A stretch of DNA of 64,000 nucleotides from a virus, in the IMG/VR virus record IMGVR_UViG_3300031857_000002, positions 62,001-126,000 of that record; one strand, given 5' to 3'. A program made the position numbers and the translations under genes. Shown here piece by piece: positions 17,801 through 26,800 of this stretch (the first letter of the stretch is position 1; every line of letters starts with the position of its first letter). The notes beneath the pieces were generated by a model, which saw nothing but the letters and a program-made list of their open reading frames with translations, was not told where the DNA came from and did no database searches.

Positions 17801-20800
17801 TGCTAGCACTCAGCGACCAGACCAGTCAAGTAGCGTTTTATCAAGTTCCTATCAACTTAGAGAAAAACCCACTCAATGGCAACAGCAATAGCTTTACTTT
17901 GGGTACTATTCGCACACACTACGAAAGCATCTGCGAAAACTTAACCACCCTTGTGGGTCCTATCAATGGCGCCAACAACACACGTGATCTAGGTGAAATT
18001 GGTCCTTACGGCTTGATCATCTTGCAACAGAGTGCTCCACTGACCTTGACAGGATATTTTAATCGCAGTAAAGACTACAATATTTTTGCCAGCTTGCAAT
18101 ACAACTCAAGAGAGTATCAAAAGTTTAAAAACTTGCTGATGCAAGAAGTAACAAACTTGACCATACAGTATGATACCACAGTAGCAGACATTTTGGTTGA
18201 CGCTATGACCAATATCACGCTGGGCAAAGTTGAATCAAACCCGTTCTATTGGTCAGACATGATTCCGACTGGTTCTGTGTACACACAGACCAATTACACT
18301 GTGAGCTTGATTACCACCAACGTGTTTGATACTACACAAGTTTATAACTATACTTCTGCAAATTATCTTGGATTGAATGTGTTCAAGAACAATGTGTTGT
18401 TGACACGCGGATTTGATTACACTGTGGCCACTGACGGACCTCGTATCACTGTGTTGACCACACTGGCTGTTGGCGACATTATCAGCATACAAGAATACTC
18501 AGCCACCTATGGCAGTTTCGTGCCCAACACTCCTACCAAAGTAGGATTGTATCCAGCATACCGTCCTGAAATTGCCACAGTAAGTACAACCACAGGCACA
18601 GCTCTGGTCATTGTTGGGCACGATGGCAGCCAAACTCCTATGTTTGGTGATGTACGAGATGATGTGTTGTTGGAATTTGAAAAACGAATTTATAACAATT
18701 TGAAACTGGATGGCAATCCAGTACCATTAACAATCACAGATGTACTGCCAGGTCAGTTCCGCGAAACAGGATACACGTTTGAAGAAATTTCAAGCATCTT
18801 GAATCTTGACTTTTTGAGCTATGTGGGCTGGAACAAACTGGATTATACCACACAGAATTACATTGTCAACAATGAGTTCTCTTGGAATTATTCTCAAGCA
18901 CAGAACAAACTCACCCCAAGTGAAACATTAATTGGTGCCTGGCGAGGTATCAACCGATACTTCTACGACACAGAAGATCCAGCAAATACTCCTTGGGAGA
19001 TGTTGGGACTGTCTATTAAACCTACCTGGTGGAATACTGTGTACGGTCCAGGTCCATACACTAGCGACAACTTGGTGTTGTGGGACGATCTTGAACTAGG
19101 TCGTGTGGCTGATCCTGCTGGTGCTTACATACTGCCTGCATATGCCCGTCCTGGACTAAGTGGAGTAATTCCTGTAAATTCAGAAGGTGCATTGTTGAGC
19201 CCATTTGATTCTGTGGTAGGCAATTATACTGATAACACATTCCAGAAAAGCTGGGTAGCAGGAGACGGTAGCCCTGTAGAATCATCATGGTGGAACTCTA
19301 GTGCATATCCATTTGCTGTGATGCGTGTGTTAGCGTTGACTCGGCCTGCCAAGTTTTACAGCTTGTTTGCTGATCGTGACTTATACAGGTATAGCAGTGA
19401 GTTTGGACAGTACTTGTACAACGATCGTTATCGACTAGATGCCAACGGTATACAAGTTTACGGCAACGGCACAAGCAAAGCCAGCTACATTGACTGGATT
19501 GTTGACTACAATCGTCAAACTGGTATTGACAGTACCACGGCATTAGAAACAGATCTAGCCAGCATTGATGTTCGACTGTGCTACAGAATGGCCAGCTTCA
19601 GTGACAAACAATACATTAAAATTTACACTGAAAAATCAAGTCCTAACTCAGTTAACTCAACACTATTGATACCTGACGAAAGCTACAACTTGTTGTTGTA
19701 CAAAAATCAGCCGTTTGATCGCGTGATCTACAGCAGTATTATTGTGCAAATAGTTGAAGGCGGATATGCAGTATTTGGATACTCAAATGCGCAGCCATAT
19801 TTTAACATTTTGGTTAGTCAGTCCATTGGCCGACTACAACCATACACTGTGGGCGATGTCACTGTTCGCGTACCCACGGCTTACACCAACACAGTAGCAC
19901 AGATCCCATACGGATATGTGTTTACCAATCAAACCAGCGTGTGTGACTTCTTGTTAAGTTATGGCCGGTTGTTGGAAGAACAAGGTCTTGAGTTCACTGA
20001 CCGTGCCAATGGATATACCTTGGACTGGTCACAAATGGTTGTGGAATTTTTGTACTGGAGTCAACAGGGATGGGACGCCAATGCACTTATCAATCTTAAC
20101 CCATTGGCCAGTGCGTTAACTATAACCAAGCCTGGTGCAGTAGTAGACAGTATTTCTACGCAAACCAATGAAAATGTGTTGTTGGATCAGAACAAGCGTG
20201 AACTGCCCACACGTGATATCAACATTGTGCGTCTTGAAAATACCCTGACATTGCAACCGTTGACTAATCAAAGTTTGAGCTTTGCTGATTTACGATTCAC
20301 AAACTTTGAACACATGATTGTGTTGAACAATCAGTCAGTGTTTGGCGACTTGATCTATGAACCTATCACAGGTGCTCGTCAGAGTCGTCTGAACTTTGTG
20401 GGCGTTACCACAACTGAGTGGAACGGCACAGTTGATGCACAAGGCTTTATTTTAAATCAGGACAATGTAGAAGAGTGGTCTGGTTTGAAGAAGTATACCA
20501 AAGGTCAGATTGTCAAGTACAAAGATCAGTATTGGTCAGCCGCCACAATAGTTGATCCAAGTATTGACTTTGATTTCAACAACTGGATCAAGAGTGATTA
20601 CACACAGATTGAACTGGGCTTGTTGCCTAACATTGCCAACAAAGCCAATCAGTTACAAAACTCATACAGTATCAACACTGCCAACTTGGAAAGCGATAAT
20701 GACTTGTTGAGCTACGGCTTGATTGGTTTCCGTACTCGACAGTACATGGCAGCATTGAATCTTGATGATGTTAGCCAGGTAAATGTTTACTCACAGTTCT

Positions 20801-23800
20801 TGGGCTCAAAAGGTACAATTCTTTCAGCAGAGTTGTTGAGCAATGCCAACCTTGGTAAAGAATCTGCAGACTATCAAATCTATGAAAACTGGGCGGTACA
20901 ACGTGCAGTGTATGGGGCCAATGCTAACCGCAGTTTTGTTGAATTGAGATTGGATCGTGCATTGCTAAATGCCAACCCGAGCTTGGTACAAGTGATCAAC
21001 CCACAGCAACAAAGCCAAGCTGATCAACAGATCTTGTTGAGCAACGTGTGGCGCCAGAGTTATAAGTTGCCATCGCCAGACTTCTTGCCCACAACACTGA
21101 CTACCAACACAGATACTGCTCTGCCTACAGCTGGTTACGTAAGTCTTGATGATGTAGACATCACTACATTTGATCTTGGAACTGGTTCTACAATCTTGGC
21201 CAATATTGATGCAGTTCGCGTTGGCGCTACTGTATGGGTAGCCAAAGTCAACAACTACGACTGGGACATTTATCGTTGTGTATCAGTACCAGGCTATATT
21301 GATCACGTGTGTGACAACTTAGATGGCACATCCATTGTTAACTTTACCAAAGAACATGGATTGTCTATAGGTGATCGACTGATCATCAAACAATTTGATG
21401 ATCGTGTTAACGGTGTTTATCGAGTGTTAACTGTACCCGGTGTCAACAGAGTCACTGTAGCATACAGTTTTGTACCTGGCGGCCAAACAGTAATCAACGG
21501 GATTGGCATTGGCTTTACACTACAAACGCAACGGGTAGTGCAAGCCAGCGATATTTTAGATTTGCCGTACTCTACTGATATTCAAGCTGGTGCAAAAGTT
21601 TGGGTTGATGATGACGGCACAGGTCATTGGGAAGTGTTAGAAAAACAAGAACAATTCTCTGCTGTTACAGAACTAGCCCCAGTATTACTTGATGCTACTG
21701 AACAGTACGGACAAAGCGTTGCACAGGCCAACAATCGTCTGGCAGCCTTGGTGGGCAGTCCTCGATATGGTTCCAGCATACCAAGTGACACCAACAAAGG
21801 TGGCGTGTATGTGTATGTTAAAAACTATTCAGATCAATACATTCCAGTAAGTCCAGTAGGCGAAGTTGATGCTATTTTAACTTTAGATGTTACAGGAGTT
21901 AGAGGTTATGGCAATGCTGTGGATTTTGGTTATCAAGACTGGGCAGTAGCAGGTGCTAGCAAAAGCCGAGGACCTGCTGACCAGGCCGATGTTGGATATG
22001 CCGCAGTTATCTATAGAGACCCTGATCTTGGAGAGCCTGGCACCAATCCGTTTACACAGTCACAACTGTTGATTTCCCCAGATAGTACATCTCCTGGAGA
22101 ATTTGGGTACAGTGTTGCTATCAGTCAAGATGAACGTTGGATGTACATTGGTGCCCCTGGTGTGAACAAAGTACATGCTTATGGCAGAGTTGACTGGCAA
22201 GATCAAATAATCAAAGTATTTGCTGATGGCACGTCAACTACATGGGCTATCAACGACACTATTCAGATTGGCAACAAGTACCAAGTAAAAGTCACATTAA
22301 ATGGACAGTTACAAACAGTTGATGTTGACTACACGGTCAGCGCAGACGAAAGCTCAGTTACGTTTGCTACTGCGCCTGGTGTTGTAGCGGCTACTGGCAT
22401 TGTGGTTGATAATACCTATACAATTTTGTCTGTGGGTACTACTGACTTTACTTTGATTGGCGCACCCAACAACAATGTTGGCACAACATTTGTAGCCACA
22501 GCGGCAGGCACTGGTACAGGTACTGTGTTGTTTGAAACACTAATTGAGTTTGCAAGATACAACGACGTTCAAATTCCTTATAATGCAGCCACGTTTGATT
22601 TGTCTCAAGATACTGATGCCATTGGAGTAGAAGTTGGTTTGTTTACAGCTACAAACATCTACTCGTTTAGTATTTTTGTTAACGACGTATTGCAACGTCC
22701 TGGAATTGATTACACCTTTGCTGGAACCACAGTTACACTGACTCCAGTGACACCGTTTATATCTACAGACACCATTGTTGCTTCAGCTCAAAGCTACTTT
22801 GAATTTGTTGATACTTTAACGGTTGCAGGACTTGCAGCCGATGCAAGATTTGGACACAGCGTAACTACTACTACAGATGGTAGACAAGTTATGATTGGCT
22901 GTAAAGACAACGACATCACAGTGGACGGCACCACTTATACCGAAGCAGGTAGTGTGTATGTGTTTGATCGCAATGTACAAAAATTCATTTACAACTCAGA
23001 CGACAGCACTAATTATATCCCTGTAATAGGTACTATAGATTCGCCAGTTAGCGTAATTGTAAACAATCAATTTTTGATAAATCGAACCGACAGTGTATAT
23101 GGTGCAAACGGAACGTTCTGGGTAAGCGGCAACGATGTTTACATCGAAGATCCGTTGCAGAACGGAGACATTGTTGAAATTGAAACCAATCAGTTTACAC
23201 AAGTACAAGAAATTACACAAAACACAGTGGCTGAGTTTGTTAACTTTGGCCAAGCTGTAGAGATTTGCAGTTACAATTGCAGTTTGTATGTTGGTGCACC
23301 ACAAGACAGTGTGAGTGGATGGAAAGCTGGGGCGGTAGAGCGTCAAGTAAATCAAAGTCGGGTTTATGGAACAATCACAAGTCTGTACACTTACCAAGCA
23401 GTGCAAGACCCCACAGCAGACTACACACCAAGTTTCACTCCAGGCATGTATGAAAATACTGGCGTAGTTAACAACAGAACTCAATATAGTTTTATTTCTG
23501 CACTTACTGCCACTGAAACTTTGCGTGTAAACGATATTGATGTAGCAGTTCCTGCCAGTCCAAACAACACACTTGCAGGATTAGCTTCTGCAATTAATTC
23601 TGCAGTACCAAACGTTACTGCCACAGTTTCTACCACCGGATATCTGACACTGACTGTTACAAACGCCACGGCCGCAATCACAGGCAACAAACTACAAGTA
23701 GCCCCGGGCTCATCAACAGGCAGCACAGTATTCGAGGACATTGGGTTTGATACATTTGTTTACACTCAAACAATTTACAGCCCATACCCTGTGGACTTTG

Positions 23801-26800
23801 CAGGCTTTGGATCCAGCCTGAGCATTGACTCCACTGCTACTAACCTCGTGGTAGGATCACCTCGCGGTACATTGTATTATTTTGTTATCTTTGATGATGG
23901 CACCACAATCTTTGACGAAGACAGTACAGAGTTTTTCAGCATTGCTACACAAAGTGGAGCAGTTTACACATACGACTATTTGCCCAGCGCCAGTGATAAT
24001 GTAACTGATCCAGGCAAGTTTGTGTTTGGCCTGCAATTATACGACAGCAATGTTGAGTCGTATGACAGTTTTGGTACTGCTGTAGACTACACTGATGGTG
24101 TGCTGATGATTGGTGCTCCAGGCAACGACAGCAACGACAGCGCAGGTGGAGACCAAGGTCGTGTGTTTGTGTTTGAAAATCCCAACCGTGTGCCTGCGTG
24201 GACCATCATCCGCACACAACAACCTGTGGTAGATGTTCAACTATTAAACAGTGTGTTCACATATGACAAACTGACGTCAGCAAGAACTCAGCAGTTTGAT
24301 TTCTTTAATCCCTTACAAGGTAAGATACTTGGTGCTGCCAAACAAAATATCAATTATATTGGCGCTGTAGATCCTGCGGCCTACAATGTTGGTGCTGCCA
24401 ACAATATTGGTAACTCTTGGACTGCAGAGCACGTAGGTGAAATGTGGTGGGATATTAGCACAGTGCGATTCATTGACCCCAACCAAGATGACATTGTGTA
24501 CGCAAGTCGTCGATGGGGTCAAGTATTCCCAGGGTCAACTGTGGACATTTACCAGTGGACACAAAGCTCAGTACCTCCAGCAAACTACACTGGTACAGGT
24601 ACACCACTGAACATTCTTAGTTACACAATAAGTAGTCGTCTTGGCATTGATGGTGTGTTTAACACTTACTATTATTTCTGGGTACGTGGTGTTACTACAG
24701 TTGCAACTCAACAAGGCAAGACGCTGAGTGCGCAAACTGTATCTGAATACATTGCCAACCCCAAGAGCAGTGGTATTTCGTATGTGGCACCTATTAATGC
24801 CAGCACCATTGCCATCTACAATGGCGGCACAGTAATTGAAGCTGGTGACACTATCATTAGTATTGAATACGATAGAGAATACACTGATGACAACGTTCAC
24901 GTTGAATATGAATTAATTGCACAAGGTCGAGCAGATGCATTCTTGAGCACCAATTTATACCGTAAACTGCAAGATTCATTCTGTGGGGTTGATACCACTG
25001 GTGGTCTGGTTCCTGATCCTGCGCTGAATGAAGCTGAACGTTATGGCGTACAGTTTAGACCTCGACAATCAATGTTTGTGGATCGCTTTGCGGCATTGAA
25101 AAACTATATTCAACGTGCCAATTCTGTGTTAGCCCTGTATCCTATTGCAGAGAATCGTAGTTTTGTGTTGCTGAACTCTAGTGAACCAGAACCACCTGCA
25201 ACAGAAATTGTTGATGGGGTAACACAAACCAATTGGAACCTGCGTGTTGCTAACTTGGAAATATTAAGTTTCCAAGATATTGACACAGTTGTGTTGGGAT
25301 ACAAGTACCTTGTGGCCACTGACAGTCGTAACAATGGTTTGTGGACCATTTATACTGTGCAGTTGGTACCTGGCGGCTTGCTAGGTGCTCGCGAACTGAT
25401 ACTGACTCGTGTACAGAATTATGATACAAGACGCTACTGGAGTTATATCAATTGGTACTTGCCGGGATACAATTCCAGCACCAAGGTAATTGCTGAAGTT
25501 CCAAACTACAGTGCTCTGGTTACATTAACAGTCACAATTGGATCTAGTGTAAAAGTCACCGCCAATGCACAAGGCAAGTTTGAAATTTACTTGTTGACTG
25601 ATCTTGGATGGGAACGTGTGGGCTTAGAAGATGGTACCATTGAAATCTCAGCAGAAATTTATGACTATGCGCTAGGGCGATTTGGATTTGACGTTGAAGT
25701 GTTTGATGCACAGTACTTTGACCAAGAGCCTGTGATTGAAACTCGCAAGATTATTCAAGCCATCAACGAAGAATTGTTTGTGGATGACCTGTTGATTGAA
25801 CGCAACAAAGCATTGACCTTGATGTTTAACTTTGTGCTGAGTGAATTCTCTGCACCTGAGTGGTTGGTTAAAACCTCATTGATTGACGTGGATCACCGTA
25901 TTCGTAACCTGGAACCATTCCAGAACTATCGTCAAGACAATCAGGAATTCGTATTAGATTACATCCAAGAAGTCAAGCCATACCACGTGCAAATACGTGC
26001 GTTCAACTTGTTGTACAACGGTCAGGATCAATATCTTGGTGATGTCACAGACTTTGATGTACCAGCTTTCTACAACACTGATCTAACTGTACCACAGTAT
26101 ACTAGCCCTATACTGACACCATACGCACAAAGTTCATACCAACCAAACAACACACTTAGCAACGCTGACAGCACTTCGCTAATTTGGCAAGCCTGGCCTT
26201 ACACACAATGGTACGGCAACTATTTGCTGACCTTGGAAACAATTCGAGTAGTTGACAGCGGATCAAGTTACACTGATGCACCACTTGTGACCATTGTAGG
26301 TGATGCTGAAACACCTGCAACTGCGGTGGCATTCCTGAACAGTCAAGGACAAGTGGCATTTATCACAGTAACTGATGCAGGATCAGGATACGGAGCCACT
26401 CCAACAGTTGTGTTTGAAGGCGGCAACGGTTCTGGTGCTCGTGCATATGCAGTGATGAATGCTGTGATTGCAACAAATCCAGTAACTGGATTACCAATCA
26501 CACGTTACACTGGTCTAACTCGTGAATTCAAGACCACAATCAAGTATGACCGCATCACTTACCAAACTCAAGTGCTGACATGGACTGCTAATGTTACATA
26601 TGAAGATGGTACCTTAGTAAGGTATGATGACAGGGTATGGAGAGCCGCCAGTACAGATTCCACAGCAGTCTCTGGTCCTACATTTGAATTAGATCAATGG
26701 CAATTGGTACCTGCTAGCGAACTATCAGGTATTGATCGTACATTTGGTTACTATGTTGCTGGCGTAAACGAACCAGGACTTGACATACCATTGTTGATTG

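Noticed and set aside
23265-23453. Small plus-strand ORF within the giant gene
   Set aside because: Out-of-frame, no ribosome site, and lies within continuous, well-structured coding sequence of the giant protein.
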